From an uncultured Paraprevotella sp. (GTDB lineage Bacteria; Bacteroidota; Bacteroidia; Bacteroidales; Bacteroidaceae), in the NCBI GenBank assembly GCA_944321525.1, contig CALULQ010000006.1:1-64000 (forward strand): a stretch of DNA of 64,000 nt, written 5' to 3'. Below are positions 1 through 6,729 of the stretch, one piece after another (within the stretch, counting starts at the first letter, position 1; every line of letters begins with the position of its first letter). Made by a program: the position numbers and the translations under genes. The notes beneath the pieces are model-generated. The model saw only the letters and a program-made list of their open reading frames with translations, made no database searches and was not told the origin of the DNA.

Positions 1-564
1 CCACGTCAGGTTCGACTTGTAGTTAAAGGTGAAAATCAGACGGGACAGCCATTGCACAATGGTGCCGAAAATGAATGCCACCGCCACCGAAAGGAAGATG
101 GCCAGAATGACGGACAAGGCCTTGTCGGTGTTCAGCAAGTCGGCGAAGGTCAGCATCCCCGTGCTGTCCGACAGAATCTTGATCAGCGAGAGGATGAACG
201 TGCCGCCCAACAACTCGAACACCATCGACACGGTGGTGGAAGTCGGCATGCCCAACGTGTTAAACACGTCCAGCAGCACCACGTCCGTCACCATCACGGC
301 CAGAAAGATGCAAAGCAGGTCGTTGAAACTGAACATCTGGGGCTGGAAGATGCCATGCCGCGCGATGTCCATCATGCCGTTGCTCATCGAAGCTCCCACG
401 AACACACCGATGGAAGCGATGATCAGGATGGTCCGGAAACGGGCCACTTTCGCTCCGATGGCCGAGTTCAGGAAGTTCACGGCATCGTTGCTCACGCCGA
501 CAATCAGGTCGATGACTGCCAGCAGGAACAGGAACAGGATGAAACTAAAATAAACAATTTCCAT
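1..564 (-). CDS. PiT-family inorganic phosphate permease (N-terminal part only)
   Basis: The frame is open to the left edge, so only the first 188 codons are present. The N-terminus is hydrophobic. The stretch GVSNDAVNFLNSAIG at about residues 23-37 is the characteristic PiT signature near the first membrane helix, and several more membrane segments follow, separated by short loops. PiT proteins are inner-membrane phosphate symporters driven by a cation gradient; Bacteroidota members are often long, so most of this gene should lie outside the window. The start ATG at 564 gives a good hydrophobic N-terminus. The gene is divergent from the T9SS plug-like gene. Family assignment is fairly sure; the coupling ion is not visible. 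Confidence 0.85.
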   Translation of the reverse strand, partial: MEIVYFSFILFLFLLAVIDLIVGVSNDAVNFLNSAIGAKVARFRTILIIASIGVFVGASMSNGMMDIARHGIFQPQMFSFNDLLCIFLAVMVTDVVLLDVFNTLGMPTSTTVSMVFELLGGTFILSLIKILSDSTGMLTFADLLNTDKALSVILAIFLSVAVAFIFGTIVQWLSRLIFTFNYKSNLTW

Positions 565-772
565 AAATGATATGATTTGAGATTCATTTTCCGGATGCAA
601 AATTACGGCCGCCAGATGTAAGACCTGTGTCATTCATATTAAGATTCTGTTACAAGCCGTCTTTTGGCCGCTTCCGCCGCCGCGGAAAACAAGGCGCACG
701 GCCGGCGGAAAGATTCTTTGCGAGGGCGCGGAAGTTTCGCCGGATTTCCTTTTTTTCTTCGGAAGTTCTCCG

Positions 773-780
773 TACTTTTG
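773..780 (+). promoter_or_regulatory. Bacteroidota -7 box (TACTTTTG)
   Basis: TACTTTTG matches the Bacteroidota TAnnTTTG -7 consensus and lies 22 bases before the ATG at 803. The divergent interval 565-802 shows no gene. No clear -33 element was identified. Confidence 0.5.
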
Positions 781-802
781 CAGGCACAATCATATCGTCC
801 GG

Positions 803-2056
803 ATGAGAAATACAGCACTATTGGCGCTCGCGCTGCTCTCCGCCGCGAGTCTCAACGCCCAACGGCATGAAGTCTTCGACCCGCAGATCCACACGCTTCA
901 GGTGGTGGCCAACGAAGACCCGCTGCTTCCGCCCATCGTCAACCTGGGCGGAAGGAACCACATAGAAATCAGCTTCGACGAGTTCACCCACGAATACCAC
1001 CGCTATATATATAAGGTGGAGCACTGCAACGCCGACTGGACGCCTTCGACCGAAATTTTCGAGTCGGACTACCTGGAAGGCTTCAACGGCATGCCGCTGG
1101 AGGACTACGAGAAGAGTTTCAACACCACCGTACTTTATACCCACTACTCGCTGCGCATCCCCAACGAAGACCTCGCGCTCAAGCTATCGGGCAATTACCG
1201 GGTCACGGTCTACAACGACGAGGGCGACGAACCGGTGCCGGTGCTGGAGGCCTGCTTCGCGCTCGTGGAACCGGGCGTGGGCATCGGGGCCACCATCAGC
1301 ACCAACACGGACATCGACTTCAACAAGGAGCACCAGCAAGTGGACTTTTCCGTCAACTATGGCACGACGAAGGTCATCGACCCACACAGGGAACTGCAAA
1401 CAGTGGTGATGCAGAACCGCAGGTGGGACAACTGTGTAGTGAACCCGAAACCGAACATCCAGACCACCGGCATGATTGAATTCACGCACAACCGCCAACT
1501 GATTTTCCCCGCCGGAAACGAATACCACAAGTTTGAAATCCTCGACCTGCACGTGCCCACCCTGAACGTGGACCGCATGGAGTGGTTCGACCCGCACTAC
1601 CACGCCACGCTCTATCCCAACCAGACGGCACTGAACTACCTCTACGACGAAGACCAGAACGGGGCCTTCATCATACGCAACAGCGACGACTACGACGTGG
1701 CCACCACCTGCGACTACGTCTTCACCCACTTCACGCTCAAAAGCCCGCAGTTGCCAGGGGGCGAAGTCTACCTCAACGGGGCATGGACCTGCAACCGCTT
1801 CGCGCCGGAATACCGCATGACATACAGCCGCGAGCGGCAGGCCTACGAGGCCACCGTGCTCCTGAAGCAAGGCTACTACAACTATAACTACCTCTTCGTG
1901 CATGACGGGGAGACAACGGGGAACAGCGGCCCGACCGACGGCAACTTCTACGAGACAGAAAACGAATACATCATCCTGGTGTACCACCGCCCCAACGGCG
2001 GACGCTACGACAAGCTGGTGGGCTACAGAAGGATGAACTTCAAAATCAACAAATAA
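803..2056 (+). CDS. Type IX secretion system plug protein-like (DUF5103)
   Basis: A 417-residue secreted protein. Residues 1-20 form a signal peptide ending in a typical LNAQ site. The rest is beta-rich, with an aromatic-rich middle and a C-terminal half containing SPQLPGGEVYLNGAWT and YYNYNYLFV. This matches the DUF5103 family, renamed for the plug of the T9SS translocon. It is widespread in Bacteroidota, including species that lack a full T9SS, so the name should not be read as proof of secretion by that route. It is followed 13 bases later by the dehydrogenase gene and is probably cotranscribed with it. Recognition rests on overall pattern, not on catalytic residues. Confidence 0.75.
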   Translation: MRNTALLALALLSAASLNAQRHEVFDPQIHTLQVVANEDPLLPPIVNLGGRNHIEISFDEFTHEYHRYIYKVEHCNADWTPSTEIFESDYLEGFNGMPLEDYEKSFNTTVLYTHYSLRIPNEDLALKLSGNYRVTVYNDEGDEPVPVLEACFALVEPGVGIGATISTNTDIDFNKEHQQVDFSVNYGTTKVIDPHRELQTVVMQNRRWDNCVVNPKPNIQTTGMIEFTHNRQLIFPAGNEYHKFEILDLHVPTLNVDRMEWFDPHYHATLYPNQTALNYLYDEDQNGAFIIRNSDDYDVATTCDYVFTHFTLKSPQLPGGEVYLNGAWTCNRFAPEYRMTYSRERQAYEATVLLKQGYYNYNYLFVHDGETTGNSGPTDGNFYETENEYIILVYHRPNGGRYDKLVGYRRMNFKINK

Positions 2057-2069
2057 GGAGACCATCGAA

Positions 2070-3032
2070 ATGAAAATAGTAGTTTTGGACGGACACGGGC
2101 TCAACCCCGGCGACCTTTCGTGGGACGGCATCGCCCAGCTGGGGGAACTGACCGTCTATCCCCGCACTTCCGACGACGACTTCGCGGCGCACGCCGCCGA
2201 CGCGGAAATACTGCTGACCAACAAGACTCCCATCACGGACGAACGGATGGAGCGGTTGCCGCACCTGAAATATATCGGCGTGTTGGCCACGGGATACAAC
2301 GTGGTGGACACGGAAGCCGCCCGCAGGCGGCACATCCCCGTGACCAACATCCCGGCCTATAGCACGCAGTCGGTGGCACAAATGGTGTTTGCCCTCCTGC
2401 TGGCCGCCACCAACCGGGTGGAGCACTACGCCCGGGAGAACCGCGAAGGGCGGTGGAGCCGCAATCCCGACTTCTGCTACTGGGACACGCCGCTCGTCGA
2501 ACTGGCAGGGAAGCGGATGGGCATCGTGGGCCTGGGGCACACCGGCATGGCCACGGCGCGCATCGCGCTGGCCTTCGGCATGGACGTGACGGCCCTCACC
2601 TCGAAAGACGCCGGAAGCCTGCCCGAAGGCATACGCAAGGCGGCATCGACGGACGAACTGTTCGCCACGTGCGACGTGGTCAGCCTGAACTGCCCGCTCA
2701 CGCCGGACACGAGCCACCTGGCCAACGCCCGCACGCTGGCGCTCATGAAGCCCGGAGCCATACTGATCAACACCGGCCGGGGCCCGCTCGTGGACGAAGA
2801 AGCCGTGGCCGAAGCCCTCGGCGCAGGACGGCTGGGCGCCTACGGGGCCGACGTCATGGGCACGGAGCCCCCGGCGGCCGACAATCCCCTGCTCTCCGCC
2901 CCGCGCGCCTTCATCACCCCGCACATCGCATGGGCCACCCAGGAAGCCCGCCAACGGCTCATGGACATCTGCCGCGACAACCTCGGCGCGTTCATCAACG
3001 GCCAACCGCAAAACATCGTAAACCCATGGTAG
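2070..3032 (+). CDS. D-2-hydroxyacid dehydrogenase (hydroxypyruvate/glycerate type)
   Basis: A 320-residue NAD(P)-dependent dehydrogenase of the D-2-hydroxyacid family, which reduces 2-keto acids such as hydroxypyruvate to D-hydroxyacids in the cytoplasm. The substrate-domain motif VLATGYNVVD is at about 71-80. The Rossmann motif GIVGLGHTG is at 151-159. The catalytic Arg237 (NTGRGPLVDE), Glu266 (GTEPP) and His285 (TPHIAW) are all present. Length is normal. The 3' end overlaps the next gene by 7 bases, implying translational coupling. The exact substrate cannot be told from sequence; glycerate dehydrogenase is the most common annotation for close relatives. Confidence 0.88.
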   Translation: MKIVVLDGHGLNPGDLSWDGIAQLGELTVYPRTSDDDFAAHAADAEILLTNKTPITDERMERLPHLKYIGVLATGYNVVDTEAARRRHIPVTNIPAYSTQSVAQMVFALLLAATNRVEHYARENREGRWSRNPDFCYWDTPLVELAGKRMGIVGLGHTGMATARIALAFGMDVTALTSKDAGSLPEGIRKAASTDELFATCDVVSLNCPLTPDTSHLANARTLALMKPGAILINTGRGPLVDEEAVAEALGAGRLGAYGADVMGTEPPAADNPLLSAPRAFITPHIAWATQEARQRLMDICRDNLGAFINGQPQNIVNPW

Positions 3033-3700
3033 ACTACATCCTCCACATCCTGCAGGTCATGGGACAAACGCTGCGCATCCCCGCCTCGTTTGTCGTCATC
3101 GAGTTCATCGGCACGATGGCCTTCGCCATCTCCGGCATCCGCCTCGCATCGGCCAAGCATTTCGACTGGTTCGGCGCCTACATCGTGGGCATGGCCACGG
3201 CCATCGGCGGCGGCACGCTGCGCGACGTCATGCTCGGCGTCCCCCCCTTCTGGATGACCAACGCCATCTACGTCCTCTGCTGCGGCCTGGCCCTGCTGTG
3301 GGTGATATTCTTCGGCAAGAAAATCATCCGGCAGAAAAGCACGTGGTTCATCTTCGACACCGTGGGGCTGGCCCTCTTCAACATCATCGGACTGGAAAAG
3401 ACGCTCAACATGGGCTATCCGTTCTGGATGGCCGTCATCATGGGCTGCATCACCGGGGCGGCGGGAGGCATACTGCGCGACATCCTCATCAACGAGGTGC
3501 CGCTCATCTTTCGCCAGGACATCTATGCCATGGCCTGCATCGCCGGGGGCATCGTCTACATCCTGGGCTATTCGGCCGGACTGCCCGCCGAGGCGAGCGC
3601 CGTGCTGTCGGCCTTCACGGTCATCTCCATCCGGCTGCTGGCCGTGAAATACCATTGGCAACTTCCCATCCTGAAAGGAGAAGACGACGACGACAAATAG
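3026..3700 (+). CDS. TRIC-type cation channel / UPF0126 membrane protein
   Basis: A 224-residue inner-membrane protein with about seven hydrophobic segments. It has the internal duplication typical of UPF0126/TRIC proteins: TAIGGGTLRDVMLG at about residues 53-66 is echoed by GAAGGILRDILINEVPLIF in the second half. The prokaryotic TRIC homologues form trimeric cation channels; glycine transport has also been suggested for the family. The chosen ATG at 3026 overlaps the upstream dehydrogenase by 7 bases. The open frame continues upstream through that gene, but without a membrane character, so the longer start is rejected. The C-terminus ends in an acidic EDDDDK tail. Confidence 0.85.
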   Translation: MVDYILHILQVMGQTLRIPASFVVIEFIGTMAFAISGIRLASAKHFDWFGAYIVGMATAIGGGTLRDVMLGVPPFWMTNAIYVLCCGLALLWVIFFGKKIIRQKSTWFIFDTVGLALFNIIGLEKTLNMGYPFWMAVIMGCITGAAGGILRDILINEVPLIFRQDIYAMACIAGGIVYILGYSAGLPAEASAVLSAFTVISIRLLAVKYHWQLPILKGEDDDDK

Positions 3701-3708
3701 CGGAATAC

Positions 3709-3792
3709 GAAATCGTACTTTGCGGAGAGTACTCGCGTACCATGCGGCAAGTACTCAAGTACTTGCCGCAAAGTACGCTGGCGTGCTCCGCA
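3709..3792 (-). repeat. Intergenic palindromic element, copy 1 (three-arm form)
   Basis: Core 3715-3776 begins GTACTTTGCGGAGAGTAC and ends CCGCAAAGTAC, with an extra arm (GCGGCAAGTACTCAAG) in the middle. The right end carries GCTGGCG and then CTCCGCA. Orientation is called minus because the GCTGGCG end is on the right. One of seven copies in this window. Confidence 0.85.
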
Positions 3793-4226
3793 CGGCATTG
3801 CACGACATTGCGGGAGCGCGTTCCCCCTTTCAGGCACAAACGGCAACGCGCACGCGGGGCATTCACACAAATGCCAAGCCACCGGCACCTGACGGCAACG
3901 GCGTGCCATCGGAGCCGGAGAGTCCAGGCTGTAGATGCGGAAAGGATGCACCGACGCGACTAAGATGAAAAGCATTCCCGGAACAAGAATACGGAGGGGG
4001 CAACAGCCCTAAACAGAAAAAAAAAGACAGATTCCGGGCAAGGGATTATCGCCCGACGGACACATCGGACGGACGAAGATGCAATGACAGCCTGCCGGCC
4101 TTTTGCCGTCCCAACTGGCACAACAGCAAAAAGCGGACACACGGCACGAACGGGACGCTGGCAAGTTGCCTTCTCCGGGCATGCGGACAAGTGCGGCATC
4201 CTGTGCGGAACCGCCATCGCCGCGCA
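3793..4226. other. Intergenic stretch without a recognisable gene
   Basis: No open frame here looks like a protein. The short frames on both strands are rich in Arg, Pro and Ser, as expected from GC-rich non-coding DNA. The interval lies between two convergent genes, so some of it may be terminator, but no clean hairpin plus T-run was found. Confidence 0.5.
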
Positions 4227-4499
4227 TCAGCCCTCCTCCACCATCCCGACTTTCTTCCACTCGGCCACCATGGCGGCCACGTCCTCGCGGGCCTGCGACG
4301 GCTCCACGTCGTAGACCTTCATCAAGGCCTCGGCCAAGCCTTCTTCGTCGAAGTCCTTACCCATGGCCTCCTTCCACAAGAAGGCAGCCGTCTCGTTCAG
4401 AGACACTATCTGGCTGAAATCGATGTTCTCCACGCCATGCGACAAGACGACATGCTCGCCGCAAATCTCGCGCAACTCAAAGCCTTTCTTCAGTTTCAT
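4227..4499 (-). CDS. PqqD-family protein
   Basis: A 90-residue small protein matching the PqqD fold. The N-terminus (KKGFELREICGEHVVLSHG) and the central IVSLNETAAFLWKEAM are the typical PqqD features, followed by a helical YDVEPSQAREDVAAMVAEW segment. PqqD domains bind precursor peptides and deliver them to modifying enzymes such as radical SAM proteins. No such enzyme is encoded nearby; instead the neighbours are an S26-type peptidase and a P-loop kinase, in one operon with ATGA overlaps. The substrate is unknown. A radical SAM partner may be elsewhere in the genome, or the family may act differently here. Confidence 0.85.
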   Translation of the reverse strand: MKLKKGFELREICGEHVVLSHGVENIDFSQIVSLNETAAFLWKEAMGKDFDEEGLAEALMKVYDVEPSQAREDVAAMVAEWKKVGMVEEG

Positions 4500-4969
4500 C
4501 TCAACAGGTTTGACAGTTTCAATTGAATCTTATAAACGCATAACAAATAGCGACGCAGGGGAAGCAGGCGGCGCCACAGCCGCACCCGGCGGCACAAGCG
4601 CGGGTCGGAAGCCTCGATGTCCCTTCCCCGGCGCACGTAGCAAGTCACCACGCCGGCCACGTCCGAACGGCGGCAATGCTCCACGCCCCGCAGGTTGCCG
4701 TCGCCCATCAGGGTCAGGCCGTCGCCTTCGATGGCCACGATGCGGTGCAACACGTATGTGTCCTTCCTGATTTCGGCCAGCACGGCATCGCCCACCTGAA
4801 GGGTGGAAACGGGCGAGAGCCGCACTTTGTCGCGCCCACTCTCCAGAAAAGGACGCATGCTGTAGCCTTTGACGTTGATGAGCACGGAATGCCCCCCGCG
4901 AAGGGCGTCCTTCACCTCGCCCAACAGGATGGCGTTGGGCACCTCTATGCGATGCGGCACGGACTCCAT
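4496..4969 (-). CDS. S24/S26-family peptidase (SipW-like Ser/His)
   Basis: A 157-residue protein with the signal-peptidase-type motif KGYSMRPFL (nucleophile Ser37) and YVLHRIVAI (His75). Pairing Ser with His in place of Lys is the pattern of the ER/SipW-type S26 group. There is no N-terminal membrane anchor; the C-terminal 45 residues are Arg/Leu-rich (RRVRLWRRLLPLRRYLL) and could associate with the membrane. The ATG at 4969 lies one base after the stop of the kinase gene. An in-frame ATG at 4987 is also possible but overlaps that gene more. Its overlap with PqqD suggests that the two act on the same peptide or protein. Confidence 0.75.
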   Translation of the reverse strand: MESVPHRIEVPNAILLGEVKDALRGGHSVLINVKGYSMRPFLESGRDKVRLSPVSTLQVGDAVLAEIRKDTYVLHRIVAIEGDGLTLMGDGNLRGVEHCRRSDVAGVVTCYVRRGRDIEASDPRLCRRVRLWRRLLPLRRYLLCVYKIQLKLSNLLR

Positions 4970-4970
4970 C

Positions 4971-5858
4971 TCACAACCCTCCGGCATTGGCAGTCACGGT
5001 GCGGAAGCTCAACTGCGCGGCCTCCTCGTCGGGCCGGCATTCCAAGAGATAGACGGGCGTGCGGCGCAGGATGTCAGAAAGCGTGTCGCAATGGAAGGCA
5101 TAAATGCGCGCATCCCACTTCATGGTGGACACCGACGTGAGCAGTGAAACAAAGCTGTCCACCACGCTCTCGCGCCCCATGCGGTTCTCCGCGTGCTGGC
5201 GCAACTGGACGAAAGCGCCCACCGGCGCCGCCACATTGCGGTAGCAGGGCGTCTTGCCGCTCCAGGGAGAGCCGTACACCCAAACCCCGTCCTCCTGCAC
5301 CCGCACCACCGGATTGTCGTCGTTCATCAGGTCCGAACCGGGCACGTGCCTCAACCACAAACGGGTGTGCGTGCTCTTGCCCGTTCCGCTCTTGCCCAGA
5401 AAGCAATAGCCTTTCCCGCCTTGCCGCACCACGGAAGAGTGCATGAGCAACGTGGCATGCGGCGCCGCGGCAAAGGCATAGACCAGCATTAGGGCGTTGT
5501 TCAGCCCATAACGCTGCCCGGCCTTCCCCTTGGCCACCAAAGCGCAGGTGCAATCCGAAAAGTCGGCATTCGACTGCAAGAGGGCGCACAGTTCGTTCCG
5601 CTCATCGCAAATCTCAAACTGGTAAGCCCCGTCGGGCAGGACATAGACACCGAAGTTGCGCCCACCGCAATCAAACTGTCCCACTTCCTCGCCCTTCGCC
5701 ACCCAACGGAAATACGGGTCAACGGTCAGGCGGAAAAGGCACTCGCCCTCCCCCTCGTCGGCGAAAGGCGCATAGGACGGCAGCAAATAGCCCACGTCGG
5801 CATCGTCGGGGAAGACTATTTGCACGCGATGGCCCGCAATCCTGTATCGGCATTTCAT
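4971..5858 (-). CDS. PEPCK/HPr-kinase-like P-loop protein
   Basis: A 295-residue protein. The first 130 residues carry no recognised motif. Then comes HATLLMHSSVV, a P-loop FLGKSGTGKSTHTRLW (about 153-168) and LMNDDNPVVR, which resembles the Walker-B/Asp-rich part of HPr kinase and ATP-dependent PEPCK. HPrK-like kinases of this size occur in some peptide-modification clusters, including lasso peptides, where they phosphorylate the peptide. It overlaps the upstream secreted-protein gene by 4 bases and is followed by the peptidase and PqqD. The kinase fold is likely; target and phosphate donor are inference. Confidence 0.72.
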   Translation of the reverse strand: MKCRYRIAGHRVQIVFPDDADVGYLLPSYAPFADEGEGECLFRLTVDPYFRWVAKGEEVGQFDCGGRNFGVYVLPDGAYQFEICDERNELCALLQSNADFSDCTCALVAKGKAGQRYGLNNALMLVYAFAAAPHATLLMHSSVVRQGGKGYCFLGKSGTGKSTHTRLWLRHVPGSDLMNDDNPVVRVQEDGVWVYGSPWSGKTPCYRNVAAPVGAFVQLRQHAENRMGRESVVDSFVSLLTSVSTMKWDARIYAFHCDTLSDILRRTPVYLLECRPDEEAAQLSFRTVTANAGGL

Positions 5859-6367
5859 TTGTCGCCCTGCTTTTTAGCTTTTTTCTCTGATTTCTTCTTC
5901 GCCTTTCCCTTCACGGCCGTTGAGTCCGGCTCGGGCTCCACAATCCCGGCGGAAGGAGGCATGTAGACCGGCGAAACGAACAAGAAACTGCCCGGTTCCA
6001 GTTCTTTCAGCACCACCCCCTGGTCCTCGCGGTAGCGCTTCTTTATCTTCTCATATTCTTCTTGCAACTTGTTCTTCTTCGTGTGGAAGAACACGGAGCA
6101 CGTGCAGTTGCCCATCAGTCCCATGGCTTCCACATAGGTCTGCAGCTGCTCGCTGTAGACCACGCGGTCCATGAGGAAATCCGTCTTGGTGTCGATGTAA
6201 GCACTGTCCAACTGCTGTATGTCCGTGATGTAAGCCACAGAGTCCGTGAAAGAGGCGGAAAATCCGAACATATACACCGTGGTCCGCTCCACCTTGGCCG
6301 ACAACGAAAGCCCCGCGCACCAAAGCGCGCAAGCCGCCAGGCCCAAATGTTTAAATTTCAAGTTCAT
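5855..6367 (-). CDS. Secreted protein of unknown function, first gene of the PqqD operon
   Basis: A 170-residue protein with a signal peptide (residues 1-24, ending LSLSAK). The mature part starts with RTTVYMFGFSASFTDSVAYITDIQQLDSAYID and contains a Cys pair (NCTCSVFF). The last 40 residues are a Lys/Glu-rich tail (KAKKKSEKKAKKQGDK). I do not recognise the family with certainty; similar small periplasmic proteins are common as hypotheticals in Bacteroidales. It shares an ATGA overlap with the kinase gene, and a TAACTTTG box lies 21 bases upstream, so it leads the operon. It could be the target of the kinase and peptidase, but nothing in the sequence proves that. Confidence 0.7.
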   Translation of the reverse strand: MNLKFKHLGLAACALWCAGLSLSAKVERTTVYMFGFSASFTDSVAYITDIQQLDSAYIDTKTDFLMDRVVYSEQLQTYVEAMGLMGNCTCSVFFHTKKNKLQEEYEKIKKRYREDQGVVLKELEPGSFLFVSPVYMPPSAGIVEPEPDSTAVKGKAKKKSEKKAKKQGDK

Positions 6368-6387
6368 CTTTTCTTTTTTATCCTGTG

Positions 6388-6395
6388 CAAAGTTA
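6388..6395 (-). promoter_or_regulatory. -7 box TAACTTTG for the PqqD operon
   Basis: The minus strand reads TAACTTTG, matching the Bacteroidota TAnnTTTG consensus. It is 21 bases before the ATG at 6367, giving a short leader of about 14 bases. Confidence 0.6.
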
Positions 6396-6729
6396 TATAT
6401 TTATGCGACACGATAAAAGGAAAAGCCCAAAAAGAAAAGTGCTTTTCGCGAACGGCGGGCGGGAAGGTCGGAACTGGCAGCGGCAAAACACGGCCCACTC
6501 CTGCCACAGCAGCGCCCGACGGGATGGAGTAAGAAAAATCCTCCCCGTGCTTCACAGCACAGGAAGGTTGCTTAATTTGTACGATTGCATCTTCAAGGAA
6601 GTATCCCAAGACGGGGAAGCTTCCCAAGTGCACGATTTATATGTCACATGTGCCACATTCCGATTTCTGCGCCATGCACATGTCCGATATAAGCATCTTT
6701 ATGCCACATTCACCCGACACACGTCCGAA
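6396..6729. other. Intergenic stretch, AT-richer than its left neighbours
   Basis: Lies between the 3' end of the fimbrillin gene and the PqqD operon promoter. No convincing gene, and no hairpin with a clear T-run was found. The frames on both strands lack family features. Confidence 0.4.

Noticed and set aside
2453..3025. Longer N-terminus for the TRIC-like protein
   Set aside because: The upstream part is an Arg/His/Gly-rich out-of-frame reading of the dehydrogenase gene; the membrane protein starts at 3026.
4010..4260. Small minus-strand frame before PqqD
   Set aside because: Low-complexity, Phe-rich end and Arg/Pro-rich body without a ribosome site or family signal; treated as non-coding.
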